Assembly (NCBI GenBank): GCA_947177495.1 | Contig: CAMWUS010000046.1 | Span: 1-8,741 of the forward strand | Reading direction: 5' to 3' | Source of the DNA: an uncultured Clostridia bacterium | Lineage (GTDB): Bacteria > Bacillota > Clostridia > Christensenellales > Borkfalkiaceae | Length of the DNA: 8,741 nucleotides | Shown here: positions 1-6,886 of the stretch, piece after piece | How the letters are laid out: the number at the start of each line of letters is the position of its first letter | How positions within the stretch are numbered: position 1 is the stretch's first letter | Position numbers and translations under genes: made by a program | The notes under the pieces: model-generated | Database searches by the model: none | What the model saw: only the letters and a program-made list of their open reading frames with translations | Told to the model about the DNA's origin: nothing

Positions 1-1279
1 GAATGGGCGTACCCGAAAAATCGTACGCGCCGCGAAGGACGTGTTCCCAATAGCGCAAGTAGGAAAAGTGCATCAGCGTTGCGTCGGTTACGCGAAGTAC
101 AAACAGCGGCGGGTGCTTGGACACCTGCGTTGCAAAATACAGCTTTAACCGTCTGCCGTTATAGGACGGCGGTTCGGAAACGCGCATGGCGTCGGAAAGC
201 AAATCGTTCAGCTCGCCCGTGGGCGCGCGGAACTGTGCGTGCGCGTACACCTCTTCGGCAAGCGCCAACAGCTTTTCCGTGCGCTGTCCCGTTTTCGCCG
301 AGATGTAGATGGATTTGAAATAGTCCATGAACTTCAAATCCTCTCTCGCCTTGGCTTCGAATTTCTGTACGGTAAACGTGTCCTTTTCGATGGTGTCCCA
401 CTTGTTCATGACGACAACGGTGGGCTTACCCTGTTCGTGAACGTAGCCCGCAAGGCGCACGTCCTGTTCGGTAATTCCCTCGCCCGCGTCCACCACCAAG
501 AACACCACTTGGGCGCGGCGCACCGCATCGAACGCGCGCAAGACGGAATAGTACTCTACGTCGTCCTCTACCGAGCGTTTGCGGCGAATGCCCGCCGTAT
601 CGATAATGGTGTACTGCTTGTCCCCGACGGTGAAGCTTGTATCCACGGCGTCGCGCGTGGTGCCCGCAACGGGCGTTACAATGGTGCGCTCCTGCCCCAA
701 AAGGCGGTTGACAAGCGAGCTCTTGCCCGCATTGGGCTTCCCGACGACAGCAATGGAAAGCGACTCGCTCTCCTCCGTGTCTTGTCGGGGGAAATTTTCT
801 ACGGCTTGATCCAACACGTCGCCGATGCCGCGCGAATGCTCGGAAGAAACGGCGTAAGGCTCCCCGAGTCCCAACGAATAAAATTCGAAGAGCTTATCGG
901 GAGAATAATCGTCCACTTTATTGACCACGAGCACGACGGGCTTTCCGCACTTGCGCAAAAGCTCCGCTACGTCGTAATCGGAGGAAGTGAGCCCCTCTCG
1001 CGCGTCGGTAAAAAACAAAATGACGTCGGCGGTGTCGATTGCGAGCTGAGCCTGTAGAGCAATCTGCTTCCACATGACGTCCTCGCTTTTCAGCTCGATG
1101 CCGCCCGTGTCCACGAGAGTAAAAGGCTTACCGCGCCACTCCGAATCGGCTGTAATGCGATCGCGCGTGACGCCGGGGCGATTTTCCGTGATGGATATTT
1201 TGCGCCCCACGACCTTGTTGAAGAACGTGCTCTTCCCCACGTTGGGACGACCTACGATTGCAATTACGGGATTCGCCAT
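1..1279 (-). CDS. der: Ribosome biogenesis GTPase Der (EngA), C-terminus cut by window edge
   Basis: Der is an essential cytoplasmic GTPase with two tandem GTPase domains that assists late assembly of the 50S ribosomal subunit. I translated 426 residues from the minus strand with no stop before the window edge. Domain 1 has G1 GRPNVGKS (10-17), G3 DTGG (57-60), G4 NKVD (120-123) and a G5-like SSEH (145-148). Domain 2 has G1 GKPNAGKS (180-187), G3 DTAG (227-230), G4 NKWD (292-295) and G5 SAKTG (327-331). A KH-like RNA-binding domain follows from about residue 350, with PPLFVLRV at 390-397 and the family's terminal FSGTPI at 421-426. Known Der proteins run only some 10-15 residues past this motif, so little is missing. 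The start ATG (1279-1277) is preceded by AGGAG at 1298-1294 with a rather long 14-base spacer. Two GTPase domains in one protein exclude Era, ObgE and single-domain relatives. The gene appears unrelated in function to its glycosidase neighbours. Confidence 0.97.
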   Translation of the reverse strand, partial: MANPVIAIVGRPNVGKSTFFNKVVGRKISITENRPGVTRDRITADSEWRGKPFTLVDTGGIELKSEDVMWKQIALQAQLAIDTADVILFFTDAREGLTSSDYDVAELLRKCGKPVVLVVNKVDDYSPDKLFEFYSLGLGEPYAVSSEHSRGIGDVLDQAVENFPRQDTEESESLSIAVVGKPNAGKSSLVNRLLGQERTIVTPVAGTTRDAVDTSFTVGDKQYTIIDTAGIRRKRSVEDDVEYYSVLRAFDAVRRAQVVFLVVDAGEGITEQDVRLAGYVHEQGKPTVVVMNKWDTIEKDTFTVQKFEAKAREDLKFMDYFKSIYISAKTGQRTEKLLALAEEVYAHAQFRAPTGELNDLLSDAMRVSEPPSYNGRRLKLYFATQVSKHPPLFVLRVTDATLMHFSYLRYWEHVLRGAYDFSGTPI

Positions 1280-1307
1280 AACCTAATAACCTACTCCTTC
1301 GTGTACT

Positions 1308-1336
1308 ATTATATCGGCTTTCCGCCTTTTTGTAAA
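1308..1336 (-). promoter_or_regulatory. Predicted sigma70-type promoter of der
   Basis: On the minus strand, TTTACA (1336-1331) and TATAAT (1313-1308) are separated by exactly 17 bases, a near-consensus housekeeping promoter. Transcription would start near position 1301, giving a leader of only about 20 bases that begins next to the AGGAG ribosome binding site. This suggests der is transcribed independently of the glycosidase gene upstream, which has its own terminator. Confidence 0.8.
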
Positions 1337-1396
1337 GGGAAAACGCGACACAAGTAAAAAATATTCCTCGCTTATCCTTAGGGAAAAAATGACAGC

Positions 1397-1426
1397 AAAA
1401 ACGCCGCGGCGCAAAGCCGCGGCGTT
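1397..1426 (-). terminator. Intrinsic terminator of the GH43 gene
   Basis: An 11-base-pair GC-rich stem (1426-1416 pairing with 1410-1400) with a 5-base loop lies about 12 bases after the GH43 stop codon. On the minus strand it is followed by TTTT, and a second T-rich run lies near 1384-1390. The stem contains the core GCCGCGGCG, also found in the other terminator of this window. Confidence 0.85.
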
Positions 1427-1437
1427 CGTATTTTATA

Positions 1438-3570
1438 TTAGCCGATTGTGGAATAGCTGTTCATGAACATTGCCATGTTCTGCTTTTCCCCACTATGTCC
1501 CATACAGGTAACGGTGAAGCCCGATTGATTGCGGTTGCCCAACCACGTGGGACGAACAACACCGTAATACACTTTTTCTCCGCTGTCGTACGAGTCCGTA
1601 CCTTTGAGCGTTTCGTTAAAGGTAAATTTGATATAACCCTTGCCGTACATCACCCAATTTCCGATTACGCTGCCCGCACGGGAGATCGTTCCGTCCTCGC
1701 CGAGCGTTACTTCGAAGGAAACGTTGTTGATGACCTTGGTGCCCTTCGTCCAATCCGCAGCGTTGGTAAGCACGACCATTTCGAACTTACCGCCGTCCGT
1801 GTAATGGAGCAACTCTTCCTTGCTGACGCTGCGGTCGATTTCGCCGCCGTAACGGTTGGGGTTAATGCAAATATCGCCCATGCTGTTGAGGTAGTACTGA
1901 TGCACCTGAACGGGGTGTTCTTCGAGACCGTAGTCGAAGGTACGCGTGATATACGCCGCAAAATGCGCGCCGTTCTTAGCGGTGTAGAGGTCGTTGTGAC
2001 CGGGCAGGACAATGTTGATTTCCTTGCAGTCTGCCGACTTCGACTCGTCGCGCCACTTAAAGCCGCCCATATATTTGTTGCCCTGATTGGCGCTCTCGCC
2101 GACGTTTACGTTGTACACGATTCCGCCGCCGACCGAGGTGTAGAGCCCCCAAACGCTTTCGCTCCTGCCGCCCCACATCTGATAGTTGTCGGAAAGTCCG
2201 TTATAGGAGTGCATGGAATAGTAGTACGTTTTCGCGTCTACGCCCGTAGCCGTGCCGTCCGCGCCGTAGGTTGCCGTTTCGTCGGCAATCTTCACGTTGT
2301 CGTGACGGGCGATGATGGGCGCTTCCATTGCGCCGAGGGAAATCATCTTTCCGTAATACTCGTGCTCGAACTTGCCCTCTTCGGTGAATTTTTGGTAAAC
2401 GTGCGTCTTGGTAAGATTGTTGCTGCCCATATCGTTCGCAGAACCCGAAACGACGGTGTTGCGCTGATCGCGGATCCATTCCCAATCGTGGAACTCGTTG
2501 TCGCCGTCTTTTCTCAGTCCCGTTTCGGGATCGAGCTCGATCATCCAGTTACCCGTACCGAACGAGCCGTAAGCCATGTACATGCTTCCGTCGGGCTCGT
2601 AAATGATTTGCGGGTCGATACCGTTGATGTCGATTCCGCCCATACCGTTTTGAGGAATCGCCGACTGCATGAGCACGCCCTTGTACTCCATTAAACCGTC
2701 CTCGCCGATTTTGCTCAAATCGGAGATATGGTACATAACGATGCAAGCGCGGGAATAGCGCGTTGCGGGCGTTGTCGCCTTTGTGGGCGTAAGGTTAGGC
2801 ATTCTGCCGTCGTTCATGACAAGGCAGGTATAGAACCAATAACCGCCATCCTTTGCTTCCACGATGTCGGGCGCCCACCACTGAATGTCGCCCGTGTTGT
2901 TGGTGGAATTCATCCAGCTCTTCAAATCGGCGGGGAAAATTTTCTCGTTGGTATAATCATTTGCCGTCGTCGTCTTGCTCGTCGCGTTCGTCTCGTTGGG
3001 GAATTCCCAAGTAAGCATATTGTCGTAGGAAATGTGTACGTCGTTCCCCACATTCCACCCCGTAGAGAAGAGGTAGTACACCGAATTCCCCTGCATTTGC
3101 ACTTCGATGAACGAAGGATCGTGCGTGTGTCCCAAATAAGCCACGCCGCCATTCAGCGTAACATCCTTGTTTTGGGTTCCCGTATATTGGTTGCCGGGGT
3201 CGACGGCGTACGCGGGAACGACTTCCAATCTCCCCTCTCCGTCCTTGCCCTGATACACGATGGTGCCCGTTCCTTTCGCCGTAAACACGCCGTCCTGATA
3301 GGTGGCGATTTGCGTATAATCGCTCACGGCAAGTCCGCCTGCGTTGTACCCTTTAATTTGGGTAGCGCCCTTTACCGTAACTTTGGTATCCGCTTCGTTT
3401 ACGTAGCCGCCGCCGAGGTTATCGTAGCAAATGCGCTTGGTGATTGCGTTGTCCGCAACAACGGGCGTATTGTCCCCACCGTCGCCGCTGTCCGGTCCGC
3501 AAGCGGCAAATAAGGAAAGCGCCATAACGGAGCCGAGCGCCAACGCCAACAGTTTACAATATCTCTTCAT
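1438..3570 (-). CDS. GH43 lipoprotein, probable arabinan endo-1,5-alpha-L-arabinosidase
   Basis: This is a 710-residue predicted surface lipoprotein. The signal peptide has a KR-rich start, a hydrophobic stretch and a lipobox ending LFAAC with the lipidated cysteine at 24. A Gly/Asp-rich linker follows, then a region at about 60-117 that resembles a bacterial Ig-like (Big_2-type) fold. The GH43 five-bladed propeller runs from about 140 to 535. It shows HDPS (150-153, likely catalytic base D151), WAPD (232-235), GIDPQ (317-321, likely pKa-tuning D319), SFG (336-338), EAP (416-418, likely acid E416) and PGHND (523-527), where H525 matches the metal-binding histidine of endo-arabinanases. A C-terminal beta-rich domain (about 550-710) resembles the one appended to AbnB-type endo-arabinanases. 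Spacing between catalytic residues is wider than in compact GH43 enzymes, so loops are inserted (for example 185-230 and 350-410). It likely cuts alpha-1,5-L-arabinan backbones outside the cell. An exo-acting arabinanase or another GH43 specificity cannot be excluded. It has its own promoter and terminator. Confidence 0.85.
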   Translation of the reverse strand: MKRYCKLLALALGSVMALSLFAACGPDSGDGGDNTPVVADNAITKRICYDNLGGGYVNEADTKVTVKGATQIKGYNAGGLAVSDYTQIATYQDGVFTAKGTGTIVYQGKDGEGRLEVVPAYAVDPGNQYTGTQNKDVTLNGGVAYLGHTHDPSFIEVQMQGNSVYYLFSTGWNVGNDVHISYDNMLTWEFPNETNATSKTTTANDYTNEKIFPADLKSWMNSTNNTGDIQWWAPDIVEAKDGGYWFYTCLVMNDGRMPNLTPTKATTPATRYSRACIVMYHISDLSKIGEDGLMEYKGVLMQSAIPQNGMGGIDINGIDPQIIYEPDGSMYMAYGSFGTGNWMIELDPETGLRKDGDNEFHDWEWIRDQRNTVVSGSANDMGSNNLTKTHVYQKFTEEGKFEHEYYGKMISLGAMEAPIIARHDNVKIADETATYGADGTATGVDAKTYYYSMHSYNGLSDNYQMWGGRSESVWGLYTSVGGGIVYNVNVGESANQGNKYMGGFKWRDESKSADCKEINIVLPGHNDLYTAKNGAHFAAYITRTFDYGLEEHPVQVHQYYLNSMGDICINPNRYGGEIDRSVSKEELLHYTDGGKFEMVVLTNAADWTKGTKVINNVSFEVTLGEDGTISRAGSVIGNWVMYGKGYIKFTFNETLKGTDSYDSGEKVYYGVVRPTWLGNRNQSGFTVTCMGHSGEKQNMAMFMNSYSTIG

Positions 3571-3574
3571 ACAT

Positions 3575-3580
3575 CCCCCC
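3575..3580 (-). promoter_or_regulatory. G-tract ribosome binding site of the GH43 gene
   Basis: Six consecutive G residues (3580-3575 on the minus strand) lie 4 bases before the ATG at 3570-3568. This is an unusual, G-only Shine-Dalgarno. The signal peptide beginning exactly at this ATG supports the start. The other lipoprotein gene has a similar G-run. Confidence 0.6.
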
Positions 3581-3599
3581 AGAGAAATATTTTTGTTTT

Positions 3600-3628
3600 A
3601 TTTTACCATAAAATGGTTTACTCCGCAA
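3600..3628 (-). promoter_or_regulatory. Predicted promoter of the GH43 gene
   Basis: On the minus strand the -10 element TAAAAT (3605-3600) is extended by an upstream TGG. A weak -35 element TTGCGG (3628-3623) lies 17 bases upstream. The extended -10 compensates for the poor -35. The spacer holds the inverted repeat described at 3606-3616, so a regulator bound there would block or modulate polymerase. Confidence 0.55.
3606..3616. repeat. Inverted repeat CCAT-TTT-ATGG in the GH43 promoter, candidate operator
   Basis: Read on the minus strand, CCATTTTATGG is a 4-bp inverted repeat around a TTT centre. It sits in the spacer between the predicted -35 and -10 elements. Its 9-base core CATTTTATG recurs on the plus strand at 6795-6803, in the regulatory region shared by the GH127/GH146 and araC-type genes. 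A shared operator is inference. Confidence 0.35.
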
Positions 3629-3647
3629 TAGAATTTACAAAAATTTC

Positions 3648-3682
3648 AAAAAAAATTTGCGCCGCGGCTGTCACCGCGGCGC
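3648..3682 (-). terminator. Intrinsic terminator of the GH127/GH146 gene
   Basis: A 9-base-pair stem (GCGCCGCGG at 3682-3674 pairing with CCGCGGCGC at 3667-3659) with a 6-base loop lies 12 bases after the stop codon. On the minus strand it is followed by AAA and eight T residues. This is a classic strong rho-independent terminator and separates this transcript from the downstream GH43 gene. Confidence 0.88.
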
Positions 3683-3694
3683 TTGCTTTCGCTT

Positions 3695-6600
3695 TTATCC
3701 CTCTATAATTTTAATGTAGCAGAGGTTGATGCACTTGTCGCTCGAAGTAAAGTCGAGCGTAAGCTCGCCGTTCGTTACCTTTACTTCGAAGGAAACTTCC
3801 TCGCCCACCGCGGCGCCACTGATTTTGCTAACCCCGTTCGCACTGACGTTCGGGTTCTTGGAGCAGCTCCAAGGATCTGCGAAATACACCTTTACCGTAT
3901 AGGTGCCGTTTGCGAGCTCGAACTTGTAGTGCAGATTGCGCGCCACGCCGCTTTCGAACTGATTTTTCGTATAGCGGTTGGAAGCCGTTTTATCCTGTCC
4001 GTCGCCTGCGCCAAACTCGTACGCCCAAGTACTGTTGGTACCGACGCCGCTTAAACACGCACCTGCGATGTTGGTCTTGTGCGTATCGTAGATTCCCCAA
4101 AGCTTGCCCGTAACCGCGTCCGCGCCGTACACCTGTTCGGTGACCGACTGATACTTGCCGAGCACGTCGCCCTCCGACACGGTGTTTACGTTATAGTCGC
4201 CGCAATCGACGAAATAAGCAACGTGATTAATTAAATATTCCGAATAGATATACGAGCACACGCGCGCCGACTCCGCATTATTTACGCCGCCGAACGTAAT
4301 CGGCAACACCACCGCGTTCACGTCCGCACCGCTCGCGTCCTGATAGGTCACCGACTGCGCGGTAGCGGCAACGGCGGCGGGAATGTCTACGGTGAGCGTG
4401 TAGCTCTTCTCCGAACCGCTGTAAGAGAGCGTCTTGCTCAAAAGCACGGTGTCCCCCGTTTTTATAAGCAGCGTTTTGCCGTTGTCCTCTTTTAAGAGCG
4501 TGAGTACAATGCGGTTGCGCTCGGTCTTGTTCACGATAAAGCGGTAAGTGAACGACCCGTTTGCTTCGGCATAGCGGTACGTGCCCACGTCGGCAATATT
4601 CGTCGCGCCTACCGTGTTCGTTTCCTGCATATTGTGCAGAGCGTCGTTTTCGTACTGACCGTATCCCGGTTGCACGGTGTCCTGCCGCGTCCATTCAAAC
4701 TCGGGCTTCTCTTCCGTCACTTCGCCCAAAGCAAACTTCATGTAAATGCCGTAACGCTGCGTATACTGACGGAAGTGATAGGAATAGGTAAGCGTACCGT
4801 TTCCGCATGCGAGCGTGAACTTGCCGTTTTCGCCTACCTGCAAATGCTCGTTAATTTCCGCCATATAGCTATCCAGGTCTTTTGCGGCAACCGAATAAGT
4901 GGTATTCCCTATGGCGCGCGCGGGGATAGAAACGTTGACGCCCGTCGTCGTGGTGGTCATGTCGTCTGTGCCGAGCTCCGCGGAAAGCACGAAAGGTCCG
5001 TACATCAGCGCGTACGCGTCCGTCCCGTCGGGAAGCCCGTACGCCCGCGCCGTCTTTTTGAGCGCTACATTCACCGTGTCGCCCTCTTTTACGTCTACGG
5101 AAACAAACGCTTCCTTGCCCGTTATCGTGACCGCATTTCCGTTGAGTGTAACGCCAAAGCTTTCCGACCAATAAGGGCGGCGCAGACGAAGCACCGTTTC
5201 GCCCGCCGTCACTTCGATTTTCACGCTGTCGGAATGCTCCAAATCGGCTGTCTGTTTGAGCGATACGTTTTCGCCCGTATATTCGGAAGAGAGATACAGC
5301 GAAACGTAAGTCGCGTTGCCTGCGTCGTAGTAGATGCTGTCGCCGAGCTTACTGAAGCTTTCCATACCGCTGCCCGTGCAGCACCAGAAATGGTTCTCCT
5401 CGCTCGAGTACACTTTAAAGTAACCCGTCGCCATGGGTTGGAAATAAGTCGTCATGCCCGTCTCGGGATTCTGCGACGACCAAATCGCGTTATAGTAGGT
5501 GTTCTCGTAATAGTCGAGATATTTTTTGTCGCCCGTAATGGTGAACAACGTACGCGACAGTTTAAGCATGTTATAGGTGTTGCACGTTTCGCAGTTCGCG
5601 TTGGTGCGCTCCTTGTCAAGCACGTCGTCCATGCCGAAGTGCTCCCACTCGGAGTTGCCGCCCGTCACATAGGTGTGGTGGTCGATAACGTACTGCCAAA
5701 AATCCTCCGCGGCCTCGAGGTAGATTTCGGCGTCCACCGTGTTGCCCTCGATTTGTTTCCCGTTGCAAGTGACGTAGCGGTTGAGCGCACCGATGATTTT
5801 GGGAATGGTCGTATTCGCGTGCAAGCCGTTGAGATAATTCTCAGGCGCACTGCGCACAAAGGAAAACAAAGTATCCTCGTCGAACTTATGCGCCGCAACG
5901 GCGTATTTCTCCTCTCCCGTGAGCGCATAGAGATTGTACATACAGTCGTTCATGCCGCCGTACTCGATGCCGAGTACCGTGCGTTGAGTAGAAGCGCTCC
6001 ACCCGCTTACGCGGTTATACACCCAATCGCCAAGCGCGGTAACCACCGTTTTCGCCGTCTCGGATACCGTTCCTTCCGTATAAACGGTCACGTCTAAAAG
6101 TCCCGCGATAATTTTGTGCATGGTGTACCAGGGCACCCACGCCTCGCTGACTATGTTCGCTCTGCCCTTTTCCACGAAGTCGAACTGCGCCTCGGGATTG
6201 TTGCGGTTTGCGCCCGCAGGTGCCGCGCCCCAAATAAAGCCCTCTTTCGCGCCCGCAGTCACGGCGTTGTCTTGGCAATCCTTTAATGCGGAAACGATAT
6301 AATTCATTTTGGCAAGCAATGCAGTCTTATCGGTAGCCGAAGTGTTGGCATTGGCATACGCCTGCGCAAGCGCAGTGAGGTAGTGCCCGAGCGTATGCCC
6401 GCCGATGAGCGCGCCCTCCCAACCGCCGCCGTAAGCGGAGCTCTCGAAAGCCTCGAGCTTGGCGTTTTTATAGAAATAGTAAAGCAGTTTATCCTCGTTG
6501 AGCTTTAAAAGATACTCCACTTCCTTTTGCATGCCGTTTACGGCGTACGCGTCGTCGATTTTCACGTCGCCGATATCGGTAAAGGAAACCGCTTTTGCAT

Positions 6601-6757
6601 CTTTTATTTGTGACTGCTGTCCGTTGTACGTATTTTCGTTCACCTCATTCCCTCCGTTATTGCCACCGCACGCAGTAAACGTGCCGAGCAGGGTACACGC
6701 GCTGAGCGCCGTGCATAGTACAAAAAGTAACCGCTTCTTCGCTTTACTGCCCTTCAT
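3695..6757 (-). CDS. DUF1680 lipoprotein (GH127/GH146), probable beta-L-arabinofuranosidase
   Basis: This is a 1020-residue predicted surface lipoprotein (numbering from the ATG at 6757). A basic start (KGSKAKKR) and hydrophobic core lead to TFTAC with the lipidated cysteine at 30. The DUF1680 (alpha/alpha)6-barrel plus beta-sandwich catalytic region spans about 55-590. It carries the family's cysteine and glutamate set: ETC (390-392) and a CC pair (459-460), matching the zinc ligands and nucleophilic cysteine of B. longum HypBA1 (GH127), with E370 or E372 as candidate acid/base. The CETCNTYNMLKL-type wording is closer, as I recall it, to GH146 members acting on arabinan than to HypBA1. Residues about 590-680 form the usual post-catalytic beta domain, about 715-840 an unassigned module, and about 845-1020 a malectin-like module beginning YFVDCGDYN. 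The expected activity is removal of beta-L-arabinofuranose from plant glycans outside the cell. The divergent AraC-type gene and the GH43 neighbour support an arabinan role. The in-frame ATG at 6823 is rejected because it lies in the predicted promoter and has no ribosome binding site. Confidence 0.88.
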   Translation of the reverse strand: MKGSKAKKRLLFVLCTALSACTLLGTFTACGGNNGGNEVNENTYNGQQSQIKDAKAVSFTDIGDVKIDDAYAVNGMQKEVEYLLKLNEDKLLYYFYKNAKLEAFESSAYGGGWEGALIGGHTLGHYLTALAQAYANANTSATDKTALLAKMNYIVSALKDCQDNAVTAGAKEGFIWGAAPAGANRNNPEAQFDFVEKGRANIVSEAWVPWYTMHKIIAGLLDVTVYTEGTVSETAKTVVTALGDWVYNRVSGWSASTQRTVLGIEYGGMNDCMYNLYALTGEEKYAVAAHKFDEDTLFSFVRSAPENYLNGLHANTTIPKIIGALNRYVTCNGKQIEGNTVDAEIYLEAAEDFWQYVIDHHTYVTGGNSEWEHFGMDDVLDKERTNANCETCNTYNMLKLSRTLFTITGDKKYLDYYENTYYNAIWSSQNPETGMTTYFQPMATGYFKVYSSEENHFWCCTGSGMESFSKLGDSIYYDAGNATYVSLYLSSEYTGENVSLKQTADLEHSDSVKIEVTAGETVLRLRRPYWSESFGVTLNGNAVTITGKEAFVSVDVKEGDTVNVALKKTARAYGLPDGTDAYALMYGPFVLSAELGTDDMTTTTTGVNVSIPARAIGNTTYSVAAKDLDSYMAEINEHLQVGENGKFTLACGNGTLTYSYHFRQYTQRYGIYMKFALGEVTEEKPEFEWTRQDTVQPGYGQYENDALHNMQETNTVGATNIADVGTYRYAEANGSFTYRFIVNKTERNRIVLTLLKEDNGKTLLIKTGDTVLLSKTLSYSGSEKSYTLTVDIPAAVAATAQSVTYQDASGADVNAVVLPITFGGVNNAESARVCSYIYSEYLINHVAYFVDCGDYNVNTVSEGDVLGKYQSVTEQVYGADAVTGKLWGIYDTHKTNIAGACLSGVGTNSTWAYEFGAGDGQDKTASNRYTKNQFESGVARNLHYKFELANGTYTVKVYFADPWSCSKNPNVSANGVSKISGAAVGEEVSFEVKVTNGELTLDFTSSDKCINLCYIKIIEG

Positions 6758-6760
6758 TTT

Positions 6761-6767
6761 CTCCCCC
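6761..6767 (-). promoter_or_regulatory. Ribosome binding site that fixes the GH127/GH146 start
   Basis: GGGGGAG (6767-6761 on the minus strand) ends 3 bases before the ATG at 6757-6755. That ATG opens directly on a canonical lipoprotein signal peptide. The longer frame from 6823 would add 22 polar residues before the signal peptide and lacks such a site. Confidence 0.8.
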
Positions 6768-6793
6768 AAGTTTGCTTTTTTCGTTTCGGACTT

Positions 6794-6804
6794 GCATTTT
6801 ATGC
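6794..6804. repeat. Inverted repeat GCAT-TTT-ATGC, candidate operator
   Basis: GCATTTTATGC is a perfect 4-bp inverted repeat around TTT. It overlaps the -35 of the predicted araC-type promoter and lies just inside the predicted leader of the divergent glycosidase gene. The core CATTTTATG is shared with the repeat at 3606-3616 in the GH43 promoter. Confidence 0.35.
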
Positions 6805-6820
6805 CCGAATATGCTACAAT
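6801..6820. repeat. Tandem 10-bp direct repeat ATGCnnnAAT
   Basis: The motif ATGCnnnAAT occurs twice back to back (6801-6810 and 6811-6820), with 7 identical bases in each unit of 10. A 10-bp period places the repeats on the same face of the helix. AraC-family proteins bind with two helix-turn-helix motifs in successive major grooves, so this is a plausible contact site. It overlaps the -10 of the araC-type promoter. Function is inference. Confidence 0.35.
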
Positions 6821-6821
6821 C

Positions 6822-6849
6822 ATTATAATATATAGGGAAAAGAAAGCAA
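6822..6849 (-). promoter_or_regulatory. Predicted promoter of the GH127/GH146 gene
   Basis: On the minus strand TTGCTT (6849-6844) and a perfect TATAAT (6827-6822) are separated by 16 bases, giving a start near 6815 and a leader of roughly 55-60 bases. The -10 lies in the palindrome ATTATAAT (6822-6829), so it abuts the divergent promoter. The two polymerases could not occupy the region together. Confidence 0.55.
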
Positions 6850-6886
6850 TCTCATTCGGAAAGACGGGAGTATCAAAAGGTAAGAT

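Larger units (their letters stand above)
6792..6820 (+). promoter_or_regulatory. Predicted promoter of the AraC-family gene
   Basis: TTGCAT (6792-6797) and TACAAT (6815-6820) are separated by 17 bases, and the -10 element is extended by TGC. An alternative -10 is TATAAT at 6824-6829, but no good -35 lies at the right distance. Both candidate repeats (6794-6804 and 6801-6820) overlap this promoter, which would suit autoregulation. Confidence 0.5.

Noticed and set aside
239..1057. Plus-strand open frame of 272 codons
   Set aside because: It runs antisense through der, whose GTPase motifs are unambiguous. The plus-strand translation is arginine-rich with no recognisable domain.
1280..1437. Possible riboswitch or small RNA upstream of der
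   Set aside because: The gap is accounted for by the GH43 terminator and a der promoter with a leader of about 20 bases, leaving no room for a structured leader.
1495..2694. Plus-strand open frame of 399 codons
   Set aside because: Antisense to the GH43 gene, which has a signal peptide, catalytic motifs and a terminator. The frame shows no ribosome binding site or family resemblance.
4634..6097. Plus-strand open frame of 487 codons
   Set aside because: Antisense to the DUF1680 catalytic domain. Its length is explained by codon bias in a GC-rich gene.
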